Shown here: positions 36,592 to 46,084 of the stretch, piece by piece | Layout of the letters: every line of letters starts with the position of its first letter | Position numbering within the stretch: position 1 is the first letter of the stretch | From: Streptomyces sp. Edi4 | GTDB lineage: Bacteria > Actinomycetota > Actinomycetes > Streptomycetales > Streptomycetaceae | Reading direction: 5' to 3' | DNA: 64,000 bases | Assembly: GCF_040253615.1 (NCBI RefSeq) | Contig: NZ_JBEJGY010000004.1 | Span: forward strand, 1,984,001-2,048,000 | The notes under the pieces: model-generated | Database searches by the model: none | What the model saw: only the letters and a program-made list of their open reading frames with translations | What the model was told of the DNA's origin: nothing | Made by a program: the position numbers and the translations under genes

Positions 36592-37980
36592 TCACCGCTC
36601 TCCGGACGGACGCTTCTTGACGCGCCGTCTCATCGACTTCCAACTCACCCGAGGCTGCCGCATGGCAAGCGCCGCCCGCGCCGCGGGGTCGTCCCGCGCG
36701 AACGCGATCAGCAGCCCCACGGCGAACATGGTCGGCAGCAGCGCGGACCCTCCGTAGGAGAACAGCGGGAGCGGGACACCGGCGATCGGCAGCAGGCCGA
36801 GCACCGCACCGATGTTGATCACGGCTTGGGCCACGATCCAGGTGGTCACACCTCCCGCGGCGTACCTCACGAAGGGGTCCTCCGTGCGTCCGGCCACGCG
36901 GATACCCGCATAGCCTAGAGCCGCGAAGAGGGCGACGACCGACAGCGTCCCCGCCAGACCCAGTTCCTCGCCGGTGACGGCGAAGATGAAGTCGGTGTGG
37001 GGCTCGGGGAGTTGGCCCCATTTCTCCACACTTGCCCCGAGGCCCGATCCGAACCATCCGCCCGAGGCGAGCGCGTAGATTCCGTGCACGGCCTGCCAGC
37101 ACTGGTCCTGCGGGCCCGGGTCGGTGGCGCCGATGCAGTTCAGCCGGCCCATCCGGTGCGGGCTGATCTTGATGAACAGGGCGGCGAGCGTGCCCGCGAC
37201 GGCCAGCACGCCCGCGAAGAGGCGGGTGGGGGCGCCGGCCAGCCACAGCAGCCCGAACAGGATCGCGGTCAGGATGATCGTGGTGCCCATGTCACCGCCG
37301 AGCATGATCAGTCCGAGCAGCAGGAAGGTGACCGGGACCAGCGGCACCAGCATGTGCTTCCACTCGGTGAGCAGCCGCTTGTCCTGCTTTCGCGAGAGCA
37401 GGTCGGCGCCCCACAGGAGCAGCGCGAGCTTGGCGAACTCGCTGGGCTGGAGCTGGAAGGGGCCGCCCAGATAGATCCAGTTCTGGTTGCCGTTGACCGA
37501 TTTCCCTATCCCGGGCACCTGCACCAGGATCAGCAGGAAGACCGTGCCGGCCAGTATCGGGTAGGCCAGCGCCCGGTGGAGCTTGGCGGGCATCCGGGCC
37601 GCGGCGATCATCAGGGCGCCGCCGATGAGAGCGGCGAGGAACTGCTTGCGGAAGAAGTACGAGCCCGGCAGCGACAGTTCGAGCGCCTTGATCATGGACG
37701 CGGAGTAGACCATGACGAGGCCGAGCACGGTGATGAGCAGGGCGCTGCCGAGGATCAGGTAGTACGCCGTCAGGGGCCGGTCCCAGGCCCTTCTGGCCTG
37801 CTCCACGAGGCGCCTTGGGCCTCGGGGGCCCGGGCGCCGGGGAGCGCCGGCGCCCTTGCGGGCGGCCGGCCTGCGCACGGGGTTCGCGGTGCGGCTGCGC
37901 AGGAGGAGCCCGGCGCGGGCGGGCAGCCCGCGCGCGCCCGCGCCCTCCTCGAAGAAGCCGCCAAGAACATCGGCCGCCAT
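36592..37980 (-). CDS. ftsW: Peptidoglycan polymerase FtsW (SEDS family)
   Basis: A 462-aa SEDS glycosyltransferase that polymerises lipid II at the septum with FtsI. After a basic N-terminus of about 70 residues come ten membrane helices. Family motifs include VMVYSAS, FQLQPSEFAKLALLLWGADLLSRK, GGDMGTT and the C-terminal VPLPLFSYGGSALLPTM. ATG 37980 has GGAGGGGA upstream; the longer open frame beyond it is murD antisense-type noise. It lies 59 bp after murD. Confidence 0.96.
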   Translation of the reverse strand: MAADVLGGFFEEGAGARGLPARAGLLLRSRTANPVRRPAARKGAGAPRRPGPRGPRRLVEQARRAWDRPLTAYYLILGSALLITVLGLVMVYSASMIKALELSLPGSYFFRKQFLAALIGGALMIAAARMPAKLHRALAYPILAGTVFLLILVQVPGIGKSVNGNQNWIYLGGPFQLQPSEFAKLALLLWGADLLSRKQDKRLLTEWKHMLVPLVPVTFLLLGLIMLGGDMGTTIILTAILFGLLWLAGAPTRLFAGVLAVAGTLAALFIKISPHRMGRLNCIGATDPGPQDQCWQAVHGIYALASGGWFGSGLGASVEKWGQLPEPHTDFIFAVTGEELGLAGTLSVVALFAALGYAGIRVAGRTEDPFVRYAAGGVTTWIVAQAVINIGAVLGLLPIAGVPLPLFSYGGSALLPTMFAVGLLIAFARDDPAARAALAMRQPRVSWKSMRRRVKKRPSGER

Positions 37981-38039
37981 GTGTGCTGTCCCCTCCGGTC
38001 GTGCCCGGCGCCGGCCGGTCCGTGGAACGGGTGGTCCGG

Positions 38040-39464
38040 CTAGGCGCGCCCTGCGGTGAGCTCGGCGACCGCTTCCGCGAAGGCTTCGCCGCGCTTGTTG
38101 TAGTTCGCGAACATGTCCATCGAGGCGCAGGCCGGAGCCAACAGGACGGTGTCCCCGGGCCGGGCGAGCGCCGCCGCCTCGCGCACCGCCGCCGACATCG
38201 CCCCAGTGTCGGTCCGGCCGAGGTCGACCACCGGGACCTCGGGCGCGTGTCGCGCCAGGGCTTCGGCGATCAGGTGGCGCTCGGCGCCGATCAGGACGAC
38301 ACCGCGCAGCCGCTTGGCCGAGCGCTGGACCAGCTCGTCGAAGGAGGCGCCCTTGGCGAGTCCCCCGGCGATCCAGACGATCGGGTCGTAGGAGGCCAAG
38401 GAGGCCTCGGCGGCGTGGGTGTTGGTGGCCTTGGAGTCGTCGATGTAGGCGACCTCGGCGACGTCGGCGACATGCTCGATGCGGTGCGCGTCGGGACGGA
38501 AGGCGCGCAGGCCGTCGCGTACCGCCTTGGGTTCGACGCCGAAGGCGCGCGCGAGGGCCGCCGCCGCCAGCGCGTTGGCGATGTTGTGCGGGGCCGGCGG
38601 GTTGACGTCGGCGACCTCGGCGAGCTCCTGGGCGTTCTTCTGCCGGTTGTGCACGAAGGCCCGGTCGACCAGGATGCCGTCGACCACGCCGAGCTGGGAG
38701 GGGCCGGGCGTGGCGAGGGTGAAGCCGATCGCGCGGCAGCCCTCCTCCACGTCGGCCTCGCGCACCAGGTGTTCGGTGGCCTTGTCTTCGGCGTTGTAGA
38801 CGCAGGCCACCGTGTTGCCCTCGTAGATACGGCCCTTGTCGGCGGCGTAGGCCTCCATGGAGCCGTGCCAGTCGAGGTGGTCGGGCGCCAGGTTGAGCAC
38901 GGCGGCGGAGTGGGCGCGCAGCGAGGGCGCCCAGTGCAGCTGGTAGCTGGAGAGCTCCACGGCCAGCACGTCGTACTCCTGCTCGCCGAGGACCACGTCC
39001 AGCAGTGAGACGCCGATGTTGCCGACGGCGGCGGTGCGCAGACCGGCCGCCTCCAGGATCGAGGCCAGCATCCGGGTGGTGGTGGTCTTGCCGTTGGTGC
39101 CCGTGACCGCGAGCCAGGGCGCGGGTGTGCGGCCGTCCAGATCGCGCAGGCGCCAGGCGAGCTCCACGTCTCCCCACACCGGCACGCCCGCCTCGGCGGC
39201 CGCGGCGAACAGCGGCTTGTCGGGCCGCCAGCCGGGCGTGGTGACGACGAGTTCGGTGCCCTCCGGCAGGGTGTCCCCGTCGCCGAGGCGCACGGTGATG
39301 CCCTGCGCCTCCAACTCCGCGGCCTGGTCGCGCGAGCGCTGGTCGGCGCCCTCGTTGACGGCGGTGACGATCGCGCCGAGTCCGCTGAGGACCCGGGCCA
39401 CCGGCATCCCGGAGACGCCGAGACCGGCGACCGTCACACGCTTGCCCTGCCAGGTGGTGCTCAC
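38040..39464 (-). CDS. murD: UDP-MurNAc-L-alanine:D-glutamate ligase
   Basis: A 474-aa Mur ligase adding D-Glu in the cytoplasm. N-terminal Rossmann motif VTVAGLGVSGMPVAR, ATP loop VTGTNGKTTTTRM, ELSSYQL and the C-terminal DDSKATNTHAA are all present. GTG 39464 overlaps the mraY stop as GTGA; ATG 39479 is also in frame and would add five residues (MGSRQ). It follows mraY directly. Confidence 0.96.
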   Translation of the reverse strand: MSTTWQGKRVTVAGLGVSGMPVARVLSGLGAIVTAVNEGADQRSRDQAAELEAQGITVRLGDGDTLPEGTELVVTTPGWRPDKPLFAAAAEAGVPVWGDVELAWRLRDLDGRTPAPWLAVTGTNGKTTTTRMLASILEAAGLRTAAVGNIGVSLLDVVLGEQEYDVLAVELSSYQLHWAPSLRAHSAAVLNLAPDHLDWHGSMEAYAADKGRIYEGNTVACVYNAEDKATEHLVREADVEEGCRAIGFTLATPGPSQLGVVDGILVDRAFVHNRQKNAQELAEVADVNPPAPHNIANALAAAALARAFGVEPKAVRDGLRAFRPDAHRIEHVADVAEVAYIDDSKATNTHAAEASLASYDPIVWIAGGLAKGASFDELVQRSAKRLRGVVLIGAERHLIAEALARHAPEVPVVDLGRTDTGAMSAAVREAAALARPGDTVLLAPACASMDMFANYNKRGEAFAEAVAELTAGRA

Positions 39465-40531
39465 TTGTCGGCTGCCCATCCCGCGTAGAAGAGTCCGAGT
39501 CCCACGATCACGCACATGCCCTGGATGATCCAGAACCGCACCACGACAAGGACTTCGGACCACCCCTTGAGTTCGAAGTGGTGCTGGAGCGGCGCCATGC
39601 GGAACACGCGCTTGCCGGTCATCTTGAACGAGCCGACCTGGATGACCACGGACATCGTGATCAGCACGAACAGACCGCCGAGCAGCGCGATCAGGAACTC
39701 CGTGCGGGAGCAGATCGCCAGGCCCGCGAGCGCCCCGCCGAGGGCGAGCGAGCCGGTGTCGCCCATGAAGATCTTGGCGGGCGAGGTGTTCCACCACAGG
39801 AAGCCGAAGCAGGAGCCCATCAGGGCGGAGGCGACGACCGCGAGGTCGAGCGGATCGCGCACTTCGAAGCAGGCGTTGGGGTTGGTCAGGGTCAGCGCGT
39901 TGGCGCAGGACTCCTGGAACTGCCACAGGCCGATGAAGGTGTACGCGCCGAAGACCATCACGGAGGCGCCGGTGGCCAGGCCGTCCAGACCGTCCGTCAG
40001 GTTCACGCCGTTCGACATGGCCAGGATCATGAACAGCGCCCAGACCACGAAGATGACCGGGCCCACCGACCAGCCGAAGTCGTTGATGAACGACAGCTTG
40101 GTGGAGGCGGGGGTGTTGCCGCGGTGGTCGGCGAACTGGAGGGCGAGCACCGCGAAGGCGATGCCGACGATCAGCTGGCCGGCCATCTTCGCCTTGGCCC
40201 GCAGGCCGAGCGAACGCTGCTTGACGATCTTGATGTAGTCGTCGAGGAAGCCGACCATGCCCATGCCGGCGGTCAGGAAGAGCACCAGCACGCCCGAGAA
40301 CGACGGCGGCTCACCGGTGATCACCTTGGTCAGCGCGTACGCGATCAGCGTGGCCAGGATGAAGGCGATGCCACCCATGGTGGGTGTGCCCTTCTTCCCG
40401 GCGTGGCCGCGCGGGCCGTCGTCACGGATGAACTGGCCGTAGCCCTTGCGGGCGAGCAGCTTGATGAGCAGCGGGGTGCCGACCAGGGTCAGGAAGAGAC
40501 CGATGGCTCCGGCGAAGAGGATCTGCCTCAT
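39461..40531 (-). CDS. mraY: Phospho-N-acetylmuramoyl-pentapeptide transferase
   Basis: A 356-aa ten-helix membrane enzyme making lipid I from UDP-MurNAc-pentapeptide and undecaprenyl phosphate. Catalytic motifs: GFLDDYIKI with the Asp pair, NGVNLTDGLDGLA, and FMGDTGSLALGG; the carrier-binding motif is PTMGG. ATG 40531 overlaps the murF stop as ATGA. Both overlaps argue for tight co-expression of murF, mraY and murD. Confidence 0.97.
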   Translation of the reverse strand: MRQILFAGAIGLFLTLVGTPLLIKLLARKGYGQFIRDDGPRGHAGKKGTPTMGGIAFILATLIAYALTKVITGEPPSFSGVLVLFLTAGMGMVGFLDDYIKIVKQRSLGLRAKAKMAGQLIVGIAFAVLALQFADHRGNTPASTKLSFINDFGWSVGPVIFVVWALFMILAMSNGVNLTDGLDGLATGASVMVFGAYTFIGLWQFQESCANALTLTNPNACFEVRDPLDLAVVASALMGSCFGFLWWNTSPAKIFMGDTGSLALGGALAGLAICSRTEFLIALLGGLFVLITMSVVIQVGSFKMTGKRVFRMAPLQHHFELKGWSEVLVVVRFWIIQGMCVIVGLGLFYAGWAADK

Positions 40532-41949
40532 CGGGCGGCGACCTCACCCTCGGCGGCGCCATCGAGCAGCGCGAGGGCCACCCGTTCCAGGCCGACCGAC
40601 CTGGACGCCTTCACCAGCACGACGTCTCCCGGCCGCAGTTCACTGCGCAACAGGTCGACGGCCGCCTGCGCGTCGGACACGTGCACCGACTCCTCACCCC
40701 ACGAACCCTCGTTGTATGCGCCCAGTCGCAGCCACGACGCCTCCCGGCCCCCGACCGCCACGAGCTTGCTGACGTTGAGCCGGACGGCGAGCCGTCCGAC
40801 CGCGTCGTGCTCGGCGAGCGACTCGTCACCCAGCTCGGCCATCGGACCGAGCACCGCCCACGTCCTTCCCCCCTCGGCCCGTGCGGCCTGGCCCATCGCC
40901 ACGAGCGCGCGCAGGGCGGCTCGCATGGACTCGGGGTTCGCGTTGTAGGCGTCGTTGACGATCGTCACACCGTCCGGACGCTCGGTGACCTCCATACGCC
41001 AGCGGGAGAGGGTGCCCGCCTCGGAGAGCGCGCGGGCGATCTCGTCTGCGGACATGCCCAGCTCATGGGCGACGGCGGCCGCGGCGAGCGCGTTCGACAC
41101 GTGGTGCTCACCGTACAGGCGCAACGTCACATCACCGCACCCGGAGGGTGCCTGAAGCCTGAAGGAAGGCTGTCCGGTGGCTGTGAGCCGGACATTCTCG
41201 GCCCGTACGTCGGCGTCCGCGGCCTCGCCGAAGAGCAGCACCCGCGCCTTGGTGCGGGACGCCATGGCCCGTACCAGCGGGTCGTCCGCGTTCAGGACGG
41301 CGCAGCCCGACGCGGGCAGCGACTCCACCAACTCGCCCTTGGCCAGGGCGATCTGCTCCTTGCCGCCGAACTCGCCGATGTGGGCGCTCCCGACGTTCAG
41401 GACCAGGCCGATGCTCGGCGGCGTCAGACTCGTGAGGTAGCGGATGTGGCCGACACCGCGCGCGCCCATCTCCAGGACCAGGTGCCTGGTTTCGGCCGTG
41501 GCGGTGAGCGCGGTCAGGGGCAGACCGATCTCGTTGTTGAGGGAGCCCGGCGTGAACACCGTCGGCGCGTGGCGCTGGAGCACCTGCGCGATCAGGTCCT
41601 TGGTGGACGTCTTGCCCGACGAGCCGGTGAGCGCGACGACTTCGGTGCCCAGGCGCTCCACGACGGCGCGGGCGAGCGCGCCGAGCGCGGCCTGCACGTC
41701 GTCGACGACGATCGCGGGCACGCCGACGGGACGGGCGGCGAGGACCGCGACCGCGCCCGCGTCGGTGGCGCGCCGCGCGTAGTCGTGGCCGTCGACGTTG
41801 TCACCCGCGAAGGCCACGAAGAGCGAACCGGCCGCCACCTGGCGGGAGTCGATGACGACGGGGCCGGTGACCGTGAGGGACGGATCCGGTATGTCGTGGG
41901 GCTGCCCGCCGACGATTGCGGCGATCTCGGCGAGGGAGAGGGCGATCAC
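40528..41949 (-). CDS. murF: UDP-MurNAc-tripeptide:D-Ala-D-Ala ligase
   Basis: A 473-aa Mur ligase that completes the pentapeptide. Visible motifs are DSRQVAAGSLFVAFAGDNVDGHDY, the ATP loop ALTGSSGKTSTKD, LNNEIGLPLT, and NDAYNANPESM. GTG 41949 (VIALSLAEIAAIVGG) gives the standard N-terminus and lies four bases after the murE stop. Confidence 0.96.
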   Translation of the reverse strand: MIALSLAEIAAIVGGQPHDIPDPSLTVTGPVVIDSRQVAAGSLFVAFAGDNVDGHDYARRATDAGAVAVLAARPVGVPAIVVDDVQAALGALARAVVERLGTEVVALTGSSGKTSTKDLIAQVLQRHAPTVFTPGSLNNEIGLPLTALTATAETRHLVLEMGARGVGHIRYLTSLTPPSIGLVLNVGSAHIGEFGGKEQIALAKGELVESLPASGCAVLNADDPLVRAMASRTKARVLLFGEAADADVRAENVRLTATGQPSFRLQAPSGCGDVTLRLYGEHHVSNALAAAAVAHELGMSADEIARALSEAGTLSRWRMEVTERPDGVTIVNDAYNANPESMRAALRALVAMGQAARAEGGRTWAVLGPMAELGDESLAEHDAVGRLAVRLNVSKLVAVGGREASWLRLGAYNEGSWGEESVHVSDAQAAVDLLRSELRPGDVVLVKASRSVGLERVALALLDGAAEGEVAAR

Positions 41950-41953
41950 AGCT

Positions 41954-43621
41954 TCATCCCTGACTTTTCTGGATGGCGGCGCGGAGCACCAGGCGGTCGT
42001 CGAAGGGGCGTACCACTCCGTGGATGTCCTGGCCCTGTTCATGGCCCTTGCCCGCGACGAGCACGGTGTCGCCGGGTTCGGCGCGGGCCACGGCCGAGGC
42101 GATGGCGGCGGCGCGGTCCTCGAAGACCTGGACCTCGCCGCGCTCGTGGGCGGGCACCTCCGCGGCGCCCGCCAGCATCGCGGCGAGGATGGCGAGGGGG
42201 TCCTCGGAGCGCGGGTTGTCGGAGGTCAGCACGGCGGTGTCGGCCAGGCGCGCGGCGGCCGCGCCCATCGGGCCCCGCTTCGTCGTGTCGCGGTCGCCGC
42301 CGCAGCCGAGCACGATGTGCAACTTGCCCTCGGTGACCTTGCGCAGCGAGCGCAGGACCGATTCGACGGCGTCCGTCTTGTGGGCGTAGTCGACGACGGC
42401 GAGGTAGGGCTGGCCCGCGTCGACGCGCTCCAGGCGGCCGGGCACGCCCGGTACGGCGGCCACGCCGTCGGCGGCCGTCTGCGGGTCGAGGCCCGCGACG
42501 GCGAGCGTGACGATGGCGGCGAGGGTGTTCGCCACGTTGAAGGGGCCCGGCAGCGGGGCGGTGGCCGAAATCCGCTGCCCGCCGGGAGCGACGACCGTGA
42601 AGGTGCTGCTGTCCTGGCTGACGCGGACGTCCTCGGCCCGCCAGTCGGCGTCGGGGTGGCCCTCGGCGGAGAACGTGGTGATGTCGATGCCCGCCTCCTT
42701 CACGAGCCTGCGCCCGTAGCCGTCGTCGAAGTTGACGACGCCCCGCTTGGCCCGCTGGGGGGTGAACAGCCGCGCCTTGGCCTGGAAGTAGTCCTCCATG
42801 TCGGAGTGGAATTCCATGTGCTCAGGGCTGAGGTTGTTGAAGACGGCGACGTCGAAGACGCAGCCGTCGACCCGGCCGAGCACCAGCGCGTGGCTGGAGA
42901 CCTCCATGGCGACCGAGTCGACGCCGCGCTCGCGCATGACCGCGAACAGCGCCTGGAGGTCGGTGGCCTCGGGGGTGGTGCGCTCGGACTTGATGCGCTC
43001 GTCGCCGATGCGCATCTCGACCGTGCCGATCAGGCCCGTGGCGTGCCCGGCGCCGCGCAGGCCGCCCTCGACGAGGTAGGCGGTCGTGGTCTTGCCCGAG
43101 GTCCCGGTGATGCCGAGCTGGAGCAGATCGCGGCCGGGGTGGCCGTAGATCTCGGCGGCGAGCTCGCCCATCCGGCCGCGCGGGTCGCCGGCGACCAGGA
43201 CCGGCAGACCCGTCGCGGCGGCGCGGTCGCGGCCGGCCGGGTCGGTGAGGATGGCGACGGCGCCCAGGCTCGCGGCCTGGGCCGCGAAGTCGGCGCCGTG
43301 GGTGTTGGCGCCCGGCAGCGCGGCGTAGAGGTCTCCGGGGCGTACCGACCGGGAGTCGTGCGTGATGCCGGTGACCTCCCCCGGTCCGGGGTCGCTCGTC
43401 CCCAGGCGCTCGGCCAGCGCGCCGAGCGGGGTCGGGCGGGCCTGTTCCGGTCGGGGCGCTCCCGGGTGCTGCGCGGGGACGTCCTTCGGGGCGGTTCGGT
43501 ACTGATCAGCGTGTGGCACGGCGGTGAGCGTACCGGGCGCATGGGCCGGGTCGCCAAAAGAGGGGGGCACGGCGTCCTGGGTCCCGTCCTGGTTCCCAGG
43601 GCCCTGGGTGATGGTTGTCAC
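41954..43621 (-). CDS. murE: UDP-MurNAc-dipeptide:diaminopimelate ligase
   Basis: A 555-aa Mur ligase adding diaminopimelate. The ATP loop TGTSGKTTT is at residues 172-180. The DNPR motif (SDNPRSEDP) marks specificity for DAP rather than lysine; streptomycetes use the LL isomer. Compared with typical MurE of about 490 residues, the first 60-65 residues are an extra Pro/Gln/Ala-rich segment. GTG 43621 lies 14 bp after ftsI; a shorter start inside this extension is possible. Confidence 0.94.
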   Translation of the reverse strand: MTTITQGPGNQDGTQDAVPPSFGDPAHAPGTLTAVPHADQYRTAPKDVPAQHPGAPRPEQARPTPLGALAERLGTSDPGPGEVTGITHDSRSVRPGDLYAALPGANTHGADFAAQAASLGAVAILTDPAGRDRAAATGLPVLVAGDPRGRMGELAAEIYGHPGRDLLQLGITGTSGKTTTAYLVEGGLRGAGHATGLIGTVEMRIGDERIKSERTTPEATDLQALFAVMRERGVDSVAMEVSSHALVLGRVDGCVFDVAVFNNLSPEHMEFHSDMEDYFQAKARLFTPQRAKRGVVNFDDGYGRRLVKEAGIDITTFSAEGHPDADWRAEDVRVSQDSSTFTVVAPGGQRISATAPLPGPFNVANTLAAIVTLAVAGLDPQTAADGVAAVPGVPGRLERVDAGQPYLAVVDYAHKTDAVESVLRSLRKVTEGKLHIVLGCGGDRDTTKRGPMGAAAARLADTAVLTSDNPRSEDPLAILAAMLAGAAEVPAHERGEVQVFEDRAAAIASAVARAEPGDTVLVAGKGHEQGQDIHGVVRPFDDRLVLRAAIQKSQG

Positions 43622-43635
43622 TGAGGCTTCCGGAT

Positions 43636-45570
43636 TCAGTCGTTGCCGCCGAAGGTGACGGGCAGGTTGGGCGCCTGTGCTCCGCTCGGCGGGATCTGGA
43701 GGGTCTTGAGGGCGAACTCCATGACCTGCTTGTAGATGGGTCCGCAGATCTGGCCGCCGAAGTAGCTGCCCTTGGTGGGGTTCTGGATGGCGCAGTAGAC
43801 GGTGATCCTGGGGTTGTCGGCGGGGGCGAAGCCCGCGAAGGAGGCGGTGTAGCCCTTGTAGGTGCCGGTCTTGGGGTCGACCCGGTTGGCGGTGCCGGTC
43901 TTGCCCGCGACCCGGTAGCCGGGGATGGCGGCCTTGGTTCCGGTGCCCTCGGCGTCGCCGACGACCGATTCGAGCATCTGGGCCAGCGTGTTGGCGGTCT
44001 TCTCGCTGATGACCCGGGTCTGCTTGGGCGCGGGCGCCGGCGTGAACCGCCCGTCGGGCCCCTTCGTGCCGCGCACCAGGGTCGGCTCGACGCGTACGCC
44101 GCCGTTGGCGATGGTCGAGTACACGGACGCCGCCTGCATCGCGTTGAGCGAGAGGCCCTGGCCGAAACGGACCGTGTACTGCTGCGAGCTGGACCACTTG
44201 CTCGCCGGGGCCAGGATGCCCGGGGTCTCGCCGGGAAAGCCGAGGCCGCTGGGCGAGCCGATGCCGAACTTGCGCAGGTAGGAGTAGAGGACGTTGTCGG
44301 CCTGCGCGTCGGTCTTGCCCAGCTGTTCGACAGCGAGGATGGTGCCGATGTTGCTGGACTTGGCGAGGACGCCGTTGAGCGTCAGGTTCCAGGTGGGGTG
44401 GTCGACGTCGTCCTTGAAGAGCCGGTCGCCGCGCTGGAGCCGGTTGGGCACCACCACATGGGTCTCGGGCGTGGCGACGCCCTCCTCCAGGACTGCGGCC
44501 ATGGACATGACCTTGGCCGTGGAGCCGGGTTCGAAGGCATCCTGGAGCGCCGCGTTGCCGAGGGAGGCCGCGCTCGCCTGGCTGATGTTGTTCGGGTCGA
44601 AGCCGGGCGCGTTCGCCATGGCCAGGACCTCGCCGGTGTCGGAGCGCTGCACTATGACGTACCCGCGGTCGGCATGGGACTCGGCGACCTGGTCCGAGAT
44701 CGCCTTCTGGGCCATCCACTGGATGTCCCGGTCGATGGTCAGCTCGACGTCGGAGCCGGGCACAGCGGGGGTCTCGTGGGTGCCGGCCGTGGGCACCCGG
44801 CGGCCGCCGGACTGGGCGTAGGAGATCTTGCCGTCGGTGCCGGCCAGCTCCTTGTTGAGGGACGATTCGAGGCCGCCGCCGCCCTTGCCTTCGGCGTTGA
44901 CGTACCCCAGTATCCCGGCGGCCAGGTCGCCGTTGGGGTACACCCGCTTGGTGCTGGACTCGTTGAGCACGCCGGCCAGCACGTTGGCGCCGGGGCCGCC
45001 CTTGGCGCGGTCGGTGGCCGCCTTCTCGGTGAAGACCTTCTTCAGGTCCTTGATCTGGTTCCAGACCTGCGGGGTCTGCCTGCGGGCGAGCACCACATAG
45101 CGGGTCTTGGGCGTCCTGAGCTTCTTGGCGAGCTCGGCCTGGCCCTTGCCGACCAGCGGCGCGAGCAGCGCGGCCGCCTGCTCGGGGGCGTCGGGGATCT
45201 TGGTGGCCTCGGGGGTGAAGAGGGTGGGGTCGGCGGTGATGTCGTAGGCGTCGACGCTGGTGGCGAGCGCGATACCGGCCCGGTCGGTGATCTGGCCGCG
45301 CTCGGCGGGCAGCGCGTAGCTGGCGTAGCGGTTCTTGTCGGCCTTGGCGGCGTACGCGCTGGCGTCGACGGCCTGGACCTGGAGCAGGCGTCCGACGAAG
45401 GCGAGCATGACCAGGGTGAGCCCGAGGCTGACCAGGCGGAGCCGGGGGCGGTGGCTGGACGGCTTGAACTTCTTGGCGGCCGGCCTGCGGGCCACCGGCC
45501 GGGGGCGGGGGCGGGGGTGGGGGCGGGCCGGCGCGGGCACCCGGCGGCGCGGGGGTTCCTTGGGGCTCAC
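43636..45570 (-). CDS. ftsI: Septal transpeptidase FtsI (PBP3)
   Basis: A 644-aa class B penicillin-binding protein that cross-links septal peptidoglycan. A basic Pro/Arg-rich cytoplasmic tail (residues 1-45) is followed by one membrane helix (LVSLGLTLVMLAFVGRLLQV), the dimerisation domain (RGQITDRAGIALA) and the transpeptidase domain with S350-T-A-K, S405-S-N and K557-T-G. GTG 45570 lies four bases after the ftsL stop. It works with FtsW. Confidence 0.96.
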   Translation of the reverse strand: MSPKEPPRRRVPAPARPHPRPRPRPVARRPAAKKFKPSSHRPRLRLVSLGLTLVMLAFVGRLLQVQAVDASAYAAKADKNRYASYALPAERGQITDRAGIALATSVDAYDITADPTLFTPEATKIPDAPEQAAALLAPLVGKGQAELAKKLRTPKTRYVVLARRQTPQVWNQIKDLKKVFTEKAATDRAKGGPGANVLAGVLNESSTKRVYPNGDLAAGILGYVNAEGKGGGGLESSLNKELAGTDGKISYAQSGGRRVPTAGTHETPAVPGSDVELTIDRDIQWMAQKAISDQVAESHADRGYVIVQRSDTGEVLAMANAPGFDPNNISQASAASLGNAALQDAFEPGSTAKVMSMAAVLEEGVATPETHVVVPNRLQRGDRLFKDDVDHPTWNLTLNGVLAKSSNIGTILAVEQLGKTDAQADNVLYSYLRKFGIGSPSGLGFPGETPGILAPASKWSSSQQYTVRFGQGLSLNAMQAASVYSTIANGGVRVEPTLVRGTKGPDGRFTPAPAPKQTRVISEKTANTLAQMLESVVGDAEGTGTKAAIPGYRVAGKTGTANRVDPKTGTYKGYTASFAGFAPADNPRITVYCAIQNPTKGSYFGGQICGPIYKQVMEFALKTLQIPPSGAQAPNLPVTFGGND

Positions 45571-45574
45571 TGCG

Positions 45575-46084
45575 TCACCTGCCGGGTGTCGGGGAGGGCG
45601 TGGCGGGCTTGCGGGGGCGCGCGGCCGGGGGGTGGCGGCGGGGCTGGCGCGCGGTGGCCTGGTTCTGCGCCACGGGCAGTGGGGACGGTTCGGCCGCTTC
45701 GGCGGCCGAGGGGTCACCGGCCGGGGCGGGGACGCCCTTGACGGTGCCGTCGGGGCCCAGGAAGACGGGGCTGCCGCCGGGGACCATGCCGAGGTCGCCG
45801 GCCCGGCGGGCGAGCGCGTCGGGGGCCGAGAGATCGTCCACGTCGCGCTGGAGCGCCTGCTGTTCGTCGGTGAGGTCGGTGGTCTGCCTGCGGTACTCAC
45901 TGAGCTTGAACGAGCCTTCGTTCAGGGCCGAGTTGAGCACCAGGAGCGTGATGAGACCGCCGCCGAGCAGCGCGACGACGAGGAGCACGAACGGGGTGCG
46001 GGCGGCGCTGTTGGCCCCCTGCGACGGCATCAGCCTGCCGAGCCGCGCGGCGGTGCCGCGCAGCTGCCTGGCCGGTTTGCTCAC
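45575..46084 (-). CDS. ftsL: FtsL-like septum protein
   Basis: A 169-aa bitopic protein. One membrane helix ([21 protein letters not shown]) is followed by a short coiled coil ([28 protein letters not shown]) and a long Pro/Ala/Arg-rich extracytoplasmic tail. Sequence similarity in FtsL proteins is low; position between rsmH and ftsI and this topology define it. GTG 46084 overlaps the rsmH stop as GTGA. Confidence 0.9.
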   Translation of the reverse strand: MSKPARQLRGTAARLGRLMPSQGANSAARTPFVLLVVALLGGGLITLLVLNSALNEGSFKLSEYRRQTTDLTDEQQALQRDVDDLSAPDALARRAGDLGMVPGGSPVFLGPDGTVKGVPAPAGDPSAAEAAEPSPLPVAQNQATARQPRRHPPAARPRKPATPSPTPGR

